Source: Siphonodentalium dalli (taxonomy: Eukaryota; Mollusca; Scaphopoda; Gadilida; Siphonodentaliidae). From it: a DNA stretch of 64,000 nt. Position 1 is the stretch's first letter; each line of letters opens with the position of its first letter. The stretch covers positions 147,190,864-147,254,863 of the forward strand of contig CP136064.1 in assembly GCA_032622095.1 (NCBI GenBank). The letters are read 5' to 3'. The notes below the pieces were generated by a model. The model was given only the letters and a program-made list of their open reading frames with translations. It was not told the origin of the DNA and ran no database searches. Positions 1 to 12,365 of the stretch are shown here, in pieces. The translations under genes and the position numbers were made by a program.

Positions 1-1570
1 ATGGTTATTAAGGTAACTACATGTCAATGATGCTTTAATAAAGAAAGGGTTAATAAGATAAAGTTCTACATGTCAATGATGCTTTAATATAGAAAGGGCT
101 AATAGGGTAACTACACGTCAATGATGTTTTAATATAGAAAGGGTTAATATGGTAATTACACGCCAATGGTTCTTTAATATAGAAAGGGTTAATATGGTAA
201 CTACCGTCCATGATGCTTTAATATAGAACTGGCTAATATGATAACTACATGCATGTCAATGATGCTTTATTGTAGAAATGGTTAATAATGTAACTAATCA
301 CCAATGATACTCATTATAAAAAAGGTTAATAAGGTAACTACCTGTCAATTATTGCTTCAATGTAGAAAGGGTTAGTAATGTAATTACACACCAATGGTTC
401 TTTAATATAGAAAGGGTTAATAGTGTAACTACCCGCCAATGGCGCTTTAATATAGAAAGGGTTAATAATGCAACTACTCACCAATGATACTTAGTATAGA
501 AAGGGTTAATAAGGTAACTACCTGTCAATTAATGCTTTAATATAGAAAGGGTTAATAAGGTAACTACATGTCAATGCTACTTAGTAAAGGAAGGGTTAAT
601 AAGGTAACTACACGACAATGGTACTTTAGTATATACAGGGTTAACAATGCATGCAACTACCCGTCAATGGTGCTTTAATATGGAAAGAGTTAACATGGTA
701 ACTACACGTCAATGATATTTTAACATAGAAAGGGTTAATAAGGTAACTACACATCAATGATGCTTTAATACAGAAAGGGTTAATAAGGTAACTTCACGTC
801 AATGATGCTTTAATATAGAAAGGGTTAATATGGTAACTACTCACCAATGATACTTTGAATAGAACGGGTTAATAATGTAACTACCCGGCAATAATGCTTT
901 AATATATAATTGGTTAATATGGTAACTACACGTCAATGGTGCTTTAATATAGAAAGGGTTATAATAAGGTAACTACACGTCAATGATGCTTTAATACAAA
1001 AATGGTTAATAAGGTAACTACCAGTCAATGGCGTTTTAATATATAAAGGGTTAATAATGCAACTACTCACCAATAATATTTAGTATAGAAAGTATACAAA
1101 AATGGTTAATAAGGGAACTACCTGTCAATTAATGCTTTAATATAGAAAGGGTTAATAAGGTAACTACACGCCAACGGTACTTGGTATAGAAAGGGTTAAT
1201 AAGGTAACTATATACGACAATGATACTTTGGTATATACAGAGTTAATAAGGCAACTACCCGTCAATGATGTTATAATATAGAAAGGGTTAACATTGTAAC
1301 TACACATCAATGATATTTAAATATAGAAAGGGTTAATAAGGTAACTACACGTCAATGATGCTTTAATACAGAAAGGGTTAATAAGGTAACTTCACATCAA
1401 TGGTGCTTTAATATAGAAAGGGTTAATAATGTAACTACTCAGCAATGTTACTTAGTATAGAAAGGGTTAATAAGGTAACTACCTGTCAATTAATGATTTA
1501 ATATAGAATGGTTAATAAGGTAACTACACGCCAATGATGCTGCAATATAGAAAAGGTTAATAAGGTGACT
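1..1570. repeat. Minisatellite, ~45-bp unit
   Basis: A tandem array fills the first 1.57 kb. The unit is about 45 bp, with the core 'aaagggttaataaggtaact' followed by a variable 'acacgtcaatgatgctttaa' half, so roughly 34 units are present. Variant units recur in a fixed order: a 'ctcaccaatgatacttag' unit followed by an 'acctgtcaattaatgc' unit appears near 470-550, 1055-1135 and 1430-1500. This suggests a higher-order repeat, not random divergence. The array starts before the window. I see no gene in it. Confidence 0.95.
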
Positions 1571-1902
1571 TCAATGCAGATTATACAGTTTAACAAAATA
1601 CCACAGACCTGTGTATATATCCGGATGAACACTGTAGTAAATACCTGGGAGAAACCCTGGTGTAAATACCTGGGTGTAAATACTCCGGATAACGTGGGTC
1701 TAAATACCCGGGTGTGACAGCATCTTTCTAAATTATATCCGTAAAACCCGGGTAAACTGGGGTTTATACCTAACCTATATAGAAAACACCAGGGTAAATC
1801 TATATAAATCCCTGATTTACCTGGGTGTAACCTGGGTGTGACCTGGGTGGAACCAGGGTAAAACCTATATGTACCGGGGTATACCTAGGTAAACACCAAG
1901 AT
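1571..1902. repeat. Degenerate 'cctgggtgtaaatac' short repeats
   Basis: After the minisatellite comes a region of short, imperfect repeats of 'acctgggtgtaaat' and 'accagggtaaa', on both strands, with period about 15-20 bp. No ORF or gene is visible. It lies directly against the 3'-truncated end of the LINE reverse transcriptase. Confidence 0.6.
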
Positions 1903-3875
1903 TTACCATGGTAAATTTTTATATGGGTATATTTTCTTTGATAACTCATTGATATGTTTGTCCCAGTTTAGGTCACTCTGTATGTTCAAGCCAAGGTGTT
2001 TGTGTGATTCTACTTGGGTTATATGTTCACCACTGAGAAAAAGATGTATGTCAGGCTGGGCACCGGTATAAGAGAATGTCATGGACTTAGTTTTACTACT
2101 ATTGAATTTTACTAGCCATTGTTTTGACCATTTATTTATGGCTTTAAGATCAGTATTTACACCGTCCTCAAGGTCCTGGAGACTTCCATTGCTAGCAGTG
2201 AGACAAGCATCATCCGCATACATTCTAGTGAAAGATTTAATATTTTCAGCGAGATCATTAATATATACCAAGAATAAGAAAGGGCCAAGAATACATCCCT
2301 GGGGGACACCAGCGAGTATCTTTTTATATTCTGAAGACGTGTTATTTACCATCACCCTTTGTTTTCGATCTGAGAGATAATCATTAATGAAAGCAAGAAG
2401 TGGTCCGGAAATTTCACATCGTTCAAGTTTATATACCAGTCGCTCGTGCCAGACCCTCTCGAATGCCTTAGATATATCACAAAATACAGCACATGTATGC
2501 AGTTTATTCTCGAGGGCCTGGCTAAGGGAATGGTTAAGTTCTAACAGTTGGAATATAGTTGAATGCCCAGGAAGGAAACCCGATTGGAAATCGTAAAAGA
2601 AGCATTTGGTCTCGAAATGCTTAAAAAGATATTTAAGAACAACTTTTTCAAAAACTTTCGCCAGTGTCGGCAGTAAAGAAATCGGTATGTAATTCTTAGG
2701 ATTTGAGCGATCGTCATTTTTAAGCATTGGAATCACATTAGCTTTTTTCCATTCATCGGGGAATTTACACTCTTTGAGACATAATTCGAAAATAATTTTG
2801 AGGGGCTGAACGATGGCATATTTTGTTTCAAGAAGCATTCTTTCACTTATTCTATCGTGACCGTGTGCCTTGTTAGGTTTAAGAGATGAAATAGCTTCCA
2901 ATATATCTTCCGTCTTTACAGGCACATTACTAATGGTGGGGGGAGGTACAGCCTTAATAATGTTTGGTTTGCGGTGGGCAGCGCGGAGTTGCCGATAAAA
3001 CTGTCAATTAACAGAGTTGCCTTCGATAAATCGTCGACAATAATTTCATAGGAATCGTTCCCAGTTAGTAACTTAAGCGGGGGTAGGGATCCGTTTTTGG
3101 TTCGGTTCAGAATATTATTAACCATTTTCCAAAAATACCTCGGGGAGTCTGCTGATGTTAGATTATGCTGAAGATTGTTTTTAAAAAAAATTCTTGCCTG
3201 TTTTTTCATATAATTCAGGGTATTTTGCGCCTTTTTAAAAGTGTTCAAATCAATTAAATTTCCGCTATGAATAGCCTTTTTCCTCAGTTTATCCCGTTTT
3301 CTCAGTTGCTTACGAATCTCACGATTGAACCAGTATTTATCTTTCGGTCTGATGAGAACGACGCGACTAGGTATAGTTTCTCATAATAGTTAAAAAATCG
3401 TTAGTGAACAGTTCAACAGTTTCGTTTACTCCAAAACCTTTCGTCAGTTTAAGCCAGTCCTTATTTTTAATTATTTTTGATGCGCGCTGAAAATCAGGGG
3501 CTCCTTAATTCCACACGTGCCATTCAAAATTGGGGTTTAAGGTATAATCGAGTTCCACAACTGCATAAGTTCCATAATGGTCGGATACCCCTGGGTCTAT
3601 AACTCCCGAATCAATAGCCACAATGCCATCACTTACCAAGATCGGATCTATACTAGTTTGCGAATTGTCAGTTACGCGTGTAGGTTCATTAATAAGATTT
3701 CTGATTACTAGATTCATTTAAATCCGAAGAAGGATCAAAAGCATTTGAGTATAAATCACCTACCAGTATTACGGAATTTGATACCTTTAAAGCCAATTCT
3801 AGTGAAGTCTCCAGGAGGTCCCAGTAGTTAGGTGCACACAACTGAGCTGATCTATATGACACTGCTAAAAGGTAT
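1903..3875 (-). pseudogene. LINE ORF2, endonuclease end and reverse transcriptase (broken)
   Basis: Three pieces in different frames read from high to low coordinate. 3505-3875 is the C-terminal half of an AP-like endonuclease, with 'SDHYGTYA' and a GDFNSN-type motif altered to GDLYSN. 2916-3300 is the linker ('SPRYFWKMVNNIL'). 1903-2925 is a 340-residue reverse transcriptase with 'CDISKAFERVWH' (residues about 149-160), 'GVPQGCILGP' (about 206) and 'YADD' (about 236). The catalytic Asp residues of the polymerase are present, but several frameshifts separate the parts and the thumb and C-terminal region are missing, so it is not functional. The family is CR1/Jockey-like; the exact clade is not certain. 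Confidence 0.85.
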
Positions 3876-4321
3876 TGTACCACTCCCTCGGGCTACTGGT
3901 CCCACAGGTTCTAACCATTAAGTTGGAATTCTTGGAAACACGTTGATGAAATTTATTGTACAACTATATACAAGTGCAAACCATCAGGTGGCCACGGAGA
4001 ATAATACAACATAACTACTACGACGAAGCGTTCGAAAACAAGAGTCAGAGCGAAGTCTCCCAATCCCCGGATGAACTAGTATATATGGAAATCTGAAAGC
4101 CACACCCAACCACGTTTACCAATCTTATCCGTACACGTACTGGCCTGTCCAAACAGGTTAAGATTTAATACAATCTTTATAGGAAATGACTTACCCACAA
4201 CGGAATAGTGCAGGATATTCAATTTCGGGTCAGTTTCCCACGCATAAATTATGGACCTAATGGCTAGATATTGACTTCCAAATTAACCTTATATACGCCG
4301 GGTAACATTGAAAGTATTAAA
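3876..4321. repeat. Left LTR of the inserted element
   Basis: 446 bp, starting 'tgtaccactccctcgggc' and ending '..cattgaaagtattaaa'. It differs from the right copy at few positions plus an 8-bp indel before the end. Its last bases (TTAAA instead of TTACA) have mutated. Confidence 0.85.
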
Positions 4322-6926
4322 TAACTCTCATCACCTTTTTCAAGACTTTTGTCCTAAGACAAAAAACTTGATAATTCCGTGAGGGGAGATCCAAACTATC
4401 CCATTTGGAATATACATGTAACACAATAAAACATAAGTTTTTAACACAGGAATGTCATACTCCGAATCGTCGATAGCAGGAATTGTTCCAAACAGAGGAA
4501 TGTCATAATCCTGGAATATTAGCTTCTGATTCCGTGTTGGGAGTTAATAGTGGCCTCCCTATTAACTCTGTTCGTCCTGCCTCCATTCCGAATACTAAGT
4601 GGATCCAGATCCAGCGATGGAGGACGTCGATCGATCTCATCGCCATAGATATGTTCAAATAATCGCCTTGTGTCGGTACGAAAATTGGAATGAATTCCAA
4701 TTTGACCTTGAATGCGGGCGACATTTGACAAAGGATCAATATGGTTTAATATCCAGAATTTGACTTCCTGTGGAGGGTTATATTTGCCTTGTTTCGATAC
4801 GAAAGATGAATAAAGTTCAACTCGATCTTGAATTTGGGCATAAATAAATGGTCAACATAGTACTGTTTAGTGGAAAGGACTTCATATACGTTGTGTAAGA
4901 ACTGAAATTAATTATCTGGGTAATGTCAATAGCGTTACAACACGCTTATACGTGTAGAACACGATTTCAACCTTGAAAATGATCATTACCGATTATCATT
5001 GTAATTGGGGCATAAAGGCCCCACCTATCCTCTCATCTACAATTGAACTTGTACAAATGCTCTATAGCATTAAATGTCCCAACTTGTTGGCATCGGCGTG
5101 TGGAACCACGCGCTTCGAGTCGAACCTCTATTTCATTGCCGTGAAAATGCCAATTTAAATCTCACGGGCCCCCGTCAAATCACCTTGAAATTACAATGTA
5201 ACCGATTCACATTTCAATTTGAAAAAACTGAAATTCTAACAACTCTCATAAAAATAAACAACTCCCACACCACCGACATTTTATATAAATGCCATCGATT
5301 ATATATATATATATATTCCTTGTGAAACGGAAAAAATGTACAACTCATGAGACAATTTGCTTGGCTTATTGGTTCACATAGTTAATTATATATGGGTTTT
5401 CAATACAACCTACATTACATTATTATCATGATATGTCTCTTTAAAACAATTCAATAGTTCGCTATACAAACTTTATTTTTCTGACATCAGTTAACGCTTA
5501 AACATATTCCCAGTTCATCCTCATATGTCCCTTTAACTTAAAATCCACAGCCAACGACTAACTTATATTTTCAAGACCTCAGACAACTCTTAAACGGAAT
5601 GCGTAAGCTAGTCTTCATTCACATGTCCCTTTAACTAAAATCAATAGATAGGTCACCATACGAATTTTAATTTTTCCTAACCACAGCTTAACTGCTAAAT
5701 TAAATGTATATAATTACCACTTTAGTTCTTACAGTACAAACACAACAGGTTCTCATGGGTGTAAAGACATCAATCAATTTAGCATGCATCAATAACCATA
5801 TGATCATGTATCTTCTCTCGTGCGGTTAATGAAAAACTGCTTATTTTCCCGTGGAAAGTTCAGCCAGCCTCAACAATTGATGCCCTAAGGCAAGATTTGA
5901 CTCTAGTGTTTTGAATAGACGAGCACCTCAATGCAGCATTCATTAATTTTGACCACAACAATGTGTATGTATTTCCGTAATTTGCCTCATTTTGTCATTT
6001 GAGCTTGATGGGCTAAGCAGCCAGTTGTGAATTTTTTCTGTGGGACGGATATATTTCTCAATGATAATGTTTTCAACATAGGCATGGTTCAAATGTTTTT
6101 AAACAGTATAATTTTCATGGAATTAATAGGATATTTTCGGATCCCTTTAAATTCCGTTAAAGGTAAGTTCTCTTTTTTCTTACTATTTTTGTTCCGAGAA
6201 ATTTGTGCCGTCAACAAACAGTTTAGACATATTAGACATATATCCGTTTGGTTGTAACTCACAGACACTCAAATAATTCCCGGAACAGTTTTTATCATGG
6301 CACCATCCATTTTCTATTCATTCTTTTCTTGTTTATTATTCAGTCACATTTCTTGCTTTCCGACTTGTCAACTCTGATCAACCTTGGTTTGTTCGAAACT
6401 TGAACACATTAAAACCATTCTGGTTACTTGTATAATGCGTACATACGATGACGATACATGTACAGCGATCTATATATTTTAAAATCGATATTTTAACCCA
6501 ATCCGGGTGTGTCATAACCAAAATACCACTAACCATCTGTGTAGATATTTTTTACAAAACATTGGAACCATTTGGCTAAATGGAACATTCCTAAACCATA
6601 CTTCAAACTTCAAGTGACTATAATGTCTTTAATTTTAATTTGTTTTGAATTACTTCAACTAATTTCTTTTATTTAAAGATGTATCTCGCTGGACGCAACC
6701 AGTTTCTTGACAAACTGTCATAAATAACTAATGTTTTCAAATGGATAATCTGAGCACAATAAAACTAATATTATACGCTCAATTGACCGACATAATAGCC
6801 TTAACAAAAATTGAACCCACAATTCGTTCAAACCAGAACTCACTAAACTCATACTGATTAACTTGACAACATCCTAAAATCATCAGTAAATTTAATACCT
6901 ATATAACCTGCATAAAGATGTAATAA
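4322..6926. other. AT-rich interior of the LTR element, no gene seen
   Basis: About 2.6 kb of AT-rich sequence between the left LTR and the internal tandem repeat. Only short unconnected ORFs occur on either strand, and no capsid, polymerase or integrase motif is visible. A short (TA)n run lies near 5300. Confidence 0.6.
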
Positions 6927-7990
6927 TTTAGACCAGCGTACATGTAACTAATAATACATCGAAAACAAACAATCTTTATTTCAAATCGACGCAACAATTT
7001 TTGAAACAACAATTTGACATAGAAAACGCTGAGACAACAGTAATTTCCAAGCATACCTAATATAGAAAAATTGACTCAACAATTTAAACTATAACTGGGT
7101 ATTCCTTGAACAACATTTTTTGCTTTACTCGCATATTATTCAATTAAAAACTAATATAATCGACAGATTACTCGATGTGAGAATTTTTCTTCTTCACCAT
7201 ATTTCTATCCTGCATAATTTAATAATTCACTGGGAGTCATTCTCGCGTAGATTGTCAAACCAATCTCATACAATTCTTGGATACCATAGCTCTGGACACA
7301 TAATTTTTATCCCAGTGATTATTTCTTCTAGCTGATAACATTTTTCAATTTTAATAATTACGGCCAATTTCCACAAAAATTTAGACCAGCGTACATGTGA
7401 CTAATAATACCTTGAAAAACAAATAATCTTTATTTCAAATGGACGCAACGATTTTTGAAACAACAATTTGACATAGAAAAATCTGACAGAACAGTAATTT
7501 TCAAGCATACCTAATATAGAATAACTTGATGCCACAATTTAAACTATAACTGTGTATTCCCTGAACAACTTTTTTTTTGCTTTACTCGCATATTATTCAA
7601 TTAAAAAACTAATATAATCGACAGATTACTTGATGTGAGAATTTTTCTTCTTCACCATATCTCTACCCTGCATAATTCACTGGGAGTCATTCTCGCATAG
7701 ATTGTCAAACCAATCTCATCAAATTCTTGGATACCATAGCCCTGGACACATAACTTTTATCCCAATGATTATTTCTTCTAGCTGATAACATTTTTCAATT
7801 TTAATAATTACGGCCAATTTGCACAAAAATTTAGACCAGAGTACATGTAACTAATAATACTTCAAAAACAAACAATCTTTATTTCAAATCGACGCAAATC
7901 GAAATAAACATACTTGTACAACAGTAGTTTCTAAGTATACCTTATATAGAAAAATTGATGGAACAATTTTAACCTATAGTTACATCTACC
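6927..7990. repeat. Internal ~450-bp tandem repeat, 2.4 copies
   Basis: Units start with 'tttagaccagcgtacatgt' at 6927, 7380 and 7830, so the period is 450-453 bp. The first two copies are full and very similar; the third breaks off near 7990. It lies inside the LTR element beside the right LTR and explains part of its length. No coding capacity is apparent. Confidence 0.85.
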
Positions 7991-8132
7991 TATAAAGAGT
8001 TGTGAACCAAGCCAAATAATTGCATATTGTCTCATACCTTTTATTCCTTCCTTCCTTCCTTCATATTTTTCTTCCATGACCACCTGTCCAAGAATTCCAA
8101 GAAATGTCCAGCTACTCGGCACTACAACGACC

Positions 8133-8586
8133 TGTACCACTCCCTCGGGCTACTGGTCCCACAGGTTCTAACCATTAAGTTGGAATTCTTGGAAACACGT
8201 TGATGAAATTTATTGTACAACTATATACAAGTGCACACCATCAGGTGGCCACGGAGAATAATACAACATAACTACTACGACGAAGTGTTCGAAATCAAGA
8301 GTCAGAGCGAAGTCTCCCAATCCCCGGATGAACTAGTATATATGGAAATCTGAAAGCCACACCAACAACGTGTACCAATCTTATCTGTACACGTACTGGC
8401 CTGTCCAAACAGGTTAAGATTTAATACAATCTTTATAGGAAATCACTTACCCGCAACGGAATAGCGCAGGCTATTCAATTTCGGGTCAGTTTCGCACGCA
8501 TAAATTATGGACCTAATGGCTAGATATTGACTTCCAAATTAACCTTACCGGGCTTATATACACCGGGTAACATTGAAAGTATTACA
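8133..8586. repeat. Right LTR of the inserted element
   Basis: 454 bp, starting 'tgtaccactccctcgggc' and ending '..gaaagtattaca', followed by the GTAT target duplication. It aligns along its whole length with 3876-4321. Confidence 0.85.
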
Positions 8587-9084
8587 GTATCTCATTTTGT
8601 TTGATATCACTCTAAACCACATTATAGAGTCGTCAAACTCGAGAGATGACTGCCGTTCTGACAATACTTGGTCAGAAAAATAGACACAGATCCCACCGCC
8701 GTTTGAATAGCGATCGTTCGTGATAGGGGGTCCACATCCATCAATCATAATATCAGATGATGGTAATGACGGGTCAAGATGTGTTTCCGTGAAACAGAGA
8801 ATATCGAAATCGGTAATCATATCAACTATTTTTGTCAATTTGTATCGTATGCTCCTGATATTATAGTGAAATATAGCTAACGAATGTTCGTTGTTTCGAT
8901 CAATTGTACCCGGATTTGGATGCACATCGGACGACATAATAAGTGATAGGTCGGCCAAAAAAAGAATGGTGTTGTAGTTCATAACGAAGCCCTGTGTGTA
9001 TCGAGTTATGTGAACCTCACGCTTACATTTGCGAAGATCGTGGATTCCAATAGCACTGCGGTATGCCATTATACTAATCGCCAT
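8587..9084 (-). pseudogene. LINE ORF2 start: N-terminal half of endonuclease
   Basis: About 165 residues. After a leader ('AYRSAIGIHD', hydrophobic 'LFLADLSLIM', 'SDVHPNPG') comes the endonuclease core: 'LAIFHYNIRSIRYKL' (catalytic Asn region), 'DILCFTETHLD' (catalytic Glu) and 'SNGGGICVYFSD'. The frame runs to the LTR insertion at 8586 and resumes in 3505-3875. The related copy at 38100-39093 has the same leader and motif order. An AP-like endonuclease nicks the genomic target to prime reverse transcription; this copy is disabled by the insertion. Confidence 0.8.
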
Positions 9085-9455
9085 TGGGACTGATCAACTT
9101 GATGAGATTAGTACCATTGGAATCCCTCTTGTATACACATAGAACGACAACGCCCGGAAACCACAGACCCCGAGGTGAACCACTCACTTTGGTTTTGACA
9201 GAAAAGTTATATATATTTGATGTTGTACATATGAATTTGAATAATACATAGATGGCAATACGGCATACTACCGTGTTGGTGACAAGTGTCATGCAGGATG
9301 TTTGCTCTCTGGACGATCTTGACTGGTTAATCAGCTACCCCAAAGAGGCAGCTGGACGCTTATAATTTATGAGGCGCGGGTTTGCAATGACTGACCACAC
9401 TGCCCAACATCAATACCAGGTGCCCAAGCAACAATTGGTAATAATAGGGAAAGCA
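9085..9455. other. LINE 5' leader region and unassigned flank
   Basis: The minus-strand sequence upstream of the LINE endonuclease (to about 9290) is probably its 5' leader. 9293-9455 holds nothing I recognise. Confidence 0.4.
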
Positions 9456-9541
9456 TATATATATACACACACCACATACATACATACATATACATAAATA
9501 TACATATACATACACACACATGCATATATACATATATACAT

Positions 9542-9586
<45 letters not shown>

Positions 9587-9632
9587 CACACATACATACA
9601 CATACATACACACGCTTACACACACAAACCCT

Positions 9633-9674
<42 letters not shown>

Positions 9675-9690
9675 CATATATATGTATCAG
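9456..9690. repeat. (CA)n/(TA)n microsatellite
   Basis: Compound simple repeat of 'acatacat', 'acacac' and 'tatata' blocks. ORFs through it on either strand encode only Tyr/Ile/Cys/Val or Thr/His/Ile runs and are artefacts of the repeat. Confidence 0.95.
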
Positions 9691-10600
9691 TATCAGCTCG
9701 ACCCACCAGCATCAGTTCAGACGAAGCATGACCACTATCTTAAATAATTATATATAAGTAGGTCTATATGTTTGTATGTACCATATAACATAAGGATCAT
9801 ACAGTCATCCACAGTTCGCTTGCATCAATTACAATCAGTTTTGGGACTTCTGGTATCCAGTTTGTGCGATTCAAAATACAGACAAAAAATTGACCGAGTT
9901 TTGGTTACTTTGTCAACACTTAACAATCCGTGTCAATCGGCATTGACCTTTCCCGTGAGGTTCGTGCTTGTATTGGATTGACACACTTGAACGCTGGTTG
10001 TGTGGGACAGTGGTGGTCAGAAATGCGATCGGATACAATGGTTTAAAATATGGTAGAAATCGTTCTTATGGAGACTGCTGTTAATTTCTTATAGTTTAAG
10101 GACCAATTTAGAATTCCTGTGTAAGTATAGTTTGCAGTTATGTGTTCGATTGCATATTGGTACCTGTTGATTTTTGGCATTCCACTCAAGCTATGTTAAA
10201 ACAAAAATAGTTGGATGATTTTAGGAATTCATGGAGAGGTTTAGAAACTACGAATCGTTACGCGTAGCGCATACACTGGACACAAGAGTCCATACTGTTA
10301 TCAGGTTATTACATTTATGGGGTTATACATTTCAGTTAGGTTGTCTAATCATGATGTGAATTAGAGGCGATAACTTATTATCCGTAACATATAGACATAA
10401 TACCAAGGAATAATTTGAAGGAGTTTGACATACCTGTAAATCCACAGATGAGTATATCAGTCATATATCAGTCATATAGCACGACTAGTACAGAATAATT
10501 TATCAGTATGAATATTTTAGTAATCATTGTATGCCAGTCTGCAAAGTTTAATCCATCATCTCTCCAAGATGACTTTAATCACCTTGGATATAAAAAATTG
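9691..10600. other. AT-rich intergenic sequence, nothing recognised
   Basis: No ORF with family features, no clear repeat and no RNA gene seen. Confidence 0.5.
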
Positions 10601-12200
10601 TAGTCATTTCAAAGTTGAATGCTGACACTTTAGAGAGTATGCCAATTCACATTTACACGTTTGACTTTTTGAAGACATGAATTGGCATATGAAATAAACG
10701 TTTTGATTTGAAAGGTTGAAACACATACTTTGAACAGTATGATGTTTTATAAATAGTTTTCACAATTTTCAAGTGTAAGATATCAATATGAGTAGATATT
10801 CAAGTTTTGGAGAGATACAGGGCAGTATATTTTGAGTCTGTTTACATATCTCAAAATAAAGTACTTTGGGTAATATGCAAATTAAAACATCCACATATGT
10901 AACTATGCGACACTTGTGAATATATATCTAAATCATTTCAAAGTTTATGCTGACATTTTAGAGAATAAATTAAATTTCATTTACATGTTTGACTTTTTTA
11001 AGGCATATGTTTGGTATATGAAATAAAGGTTTTGAGAAATGTATACTTATGCCTTAGACAGTGTGCTGTCTTTTATGCTTACATGATAATTTCAAACTTG
11101 TGAAATGTATGATCTTAATGAGTCAGTATTCAAGATTTGGGGAATAAACATACCCGTATATAAGTATATGAGTACATCTATGACTCTATGTGCATACAGA
11201 CATATAGTCATATATATACACACATAGACATACACATACATATATGTCGTTTCAATGCATATGCAGATATTTAGCAGAATAAGTTAATTCACATTTACAT
11301 TTTTATCATCGTCCAAAGACATATAATTTGGGTAATATGCGAATTAAAATATCCACATATGCAAGTATACGATACTTATGAATATATATCTAAATCATTT
11401 CATAGTTTTTAGATCTAAATCGTTTCATACATTTTAGAGAATAAATTAATTCTCATTTACATGTTTAGCTTTTTAAAGTCATATGGTTGGTATATGAAAT
11501 AAAGGTTTTGTTTTGAAAAATTTATACATATACTTTGGACTGTAAGCTGTCCTTTACATTTACATGATAAATTCACACTTGTAAAAAGTATTAAATTAAT
11601 GAGTCAGTATTCAAGATTTGGAGAATATACATACCCATACATATATATGTATACATGTTTGGACATATACACACATATACATACATACATATGTCATTTT
11701 AATGTTTAGGCAGATAGTTTTTATAAGTTAATTTACATTTCTTTTTTTTCACTTTTCAAAGACATATGGTTGGTTACAGTATAAGAAGTGAATGTTTTGT
11801 TTTGAAAAGTTAATACATATACTTATACATTGGAGATATGATGTATTATATATTTATACATCAGTTGCCCACCTTTAAAATGTATGAGATTAATGTATAA
11901 ATGTTAAAGAGTTAGGGAAGTGCAAAATTGGAGCAGTAGATGCAAGGAAAAATTTAGTTGTAGTTATTTCAAAATGTATGCAGACATTTTGGAGCATAAG
12001 TTAATTCTCATTTTTATTTTTAGAAGCTTATGATTGGTATGAAATAAAGGTTTTGTTTTCAGAAATTAATACATATACTTTGGACAATATGTTGTCCTTT
12101 ACATTTACATAATAATTTCACTTTTGTGAAAAGTATGAGATTAATGAGTCAATATTCCAGATTTGGAGAATATACATATACATGTATACATGCATGTACA
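10601..12200. repeat. Degenerate tandem repeat, units of roughly 300-460 bp
   Basis: A motif string recurs near 10605, 10935, 11255, 11395, 11695 and 11975: 'tcatttcaaag..atgc', 'gacattttagagaata', 'catttacatgtttgac', 'ggtatatgaaataaaggttt'. Partial units and (CATA)n interruptions give uneven spacing. No coding capacity is visible. Confidence 0.75.
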
Positions 12201-12365
12201 CACATACACATATATAGAATATATATATATATAGTCAGAATTATCTCTGAAAATGGTATATCTCAAATAGAGTTTATATATATATATATTTGCCCATTTG
12301 GAGGGCTCGTTTCTAATTGTCTAAACCAGACCTGAGATGTCATCAAATGACTTGATGTTTACCTT

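Larger units (their letters stand above)
3876..8586. mobile_element. Non-autonomous LTR retrotransposon inserted in the LINE
   Basis: Two near-identical long direct repeats (3876-4321 and 8133-8586) enclose ~3.8 kb. The outer ends are TGTA...TACA. The host LINE sequence GTAT is present on both sides (3872-3875 and 8587-8590), a 4-bp target duplication, and the LINE coding sequence is continuous once the element is removed. The interior has no ORF longer than ~80 codons and no recognisable gag, protease, integrase or RT, so it resembles a LARD-type derivative that depends on another element. A purine-rich stretch (minus strand of 4322-4345) next to the left LTR could be the polypurine tract, implying minus orientation; this is inference. 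Confidence 0.85.
1903..9292 (-). mobile_element. CR1-like LINE, split by an LTR element
   Basis: A minus-strand non-LTR retrotransposon. Its 5' end with the endonuclease start lies at 8587-9292, and its endonuclease end, linker and reverse transcriptase lie at 1903-3875. The two parts join in frame across the inserted LTR element. The 5' part ends '..SNKMRY' and the 3' part resumes 'YLLAVSYRS', matching the uninterrupted order of the related copy at 37130-39093 ('SKKTRIVLGISYRS'). The 'SDVHPNPG' segment before the endonuclease is common in CR1/L2-group elements. Unusually, the element lacks its 3' end: it stops shortly after the YADD domain at the edge of the repeats. Confidence 0.85.

Noticed and set aside
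1-1570. CRISPR array
   Set aside because: Units are contiguous and diverged over their whole length; there are no unique spacers, no cas genes, and the context is eukaryotic.
9360-9747. Membrane-like ORFs in the CA/TA repeat
   Set aside because: Simple-sequence translation (Tyr/Ile/Val/Cys runs) in several frames.
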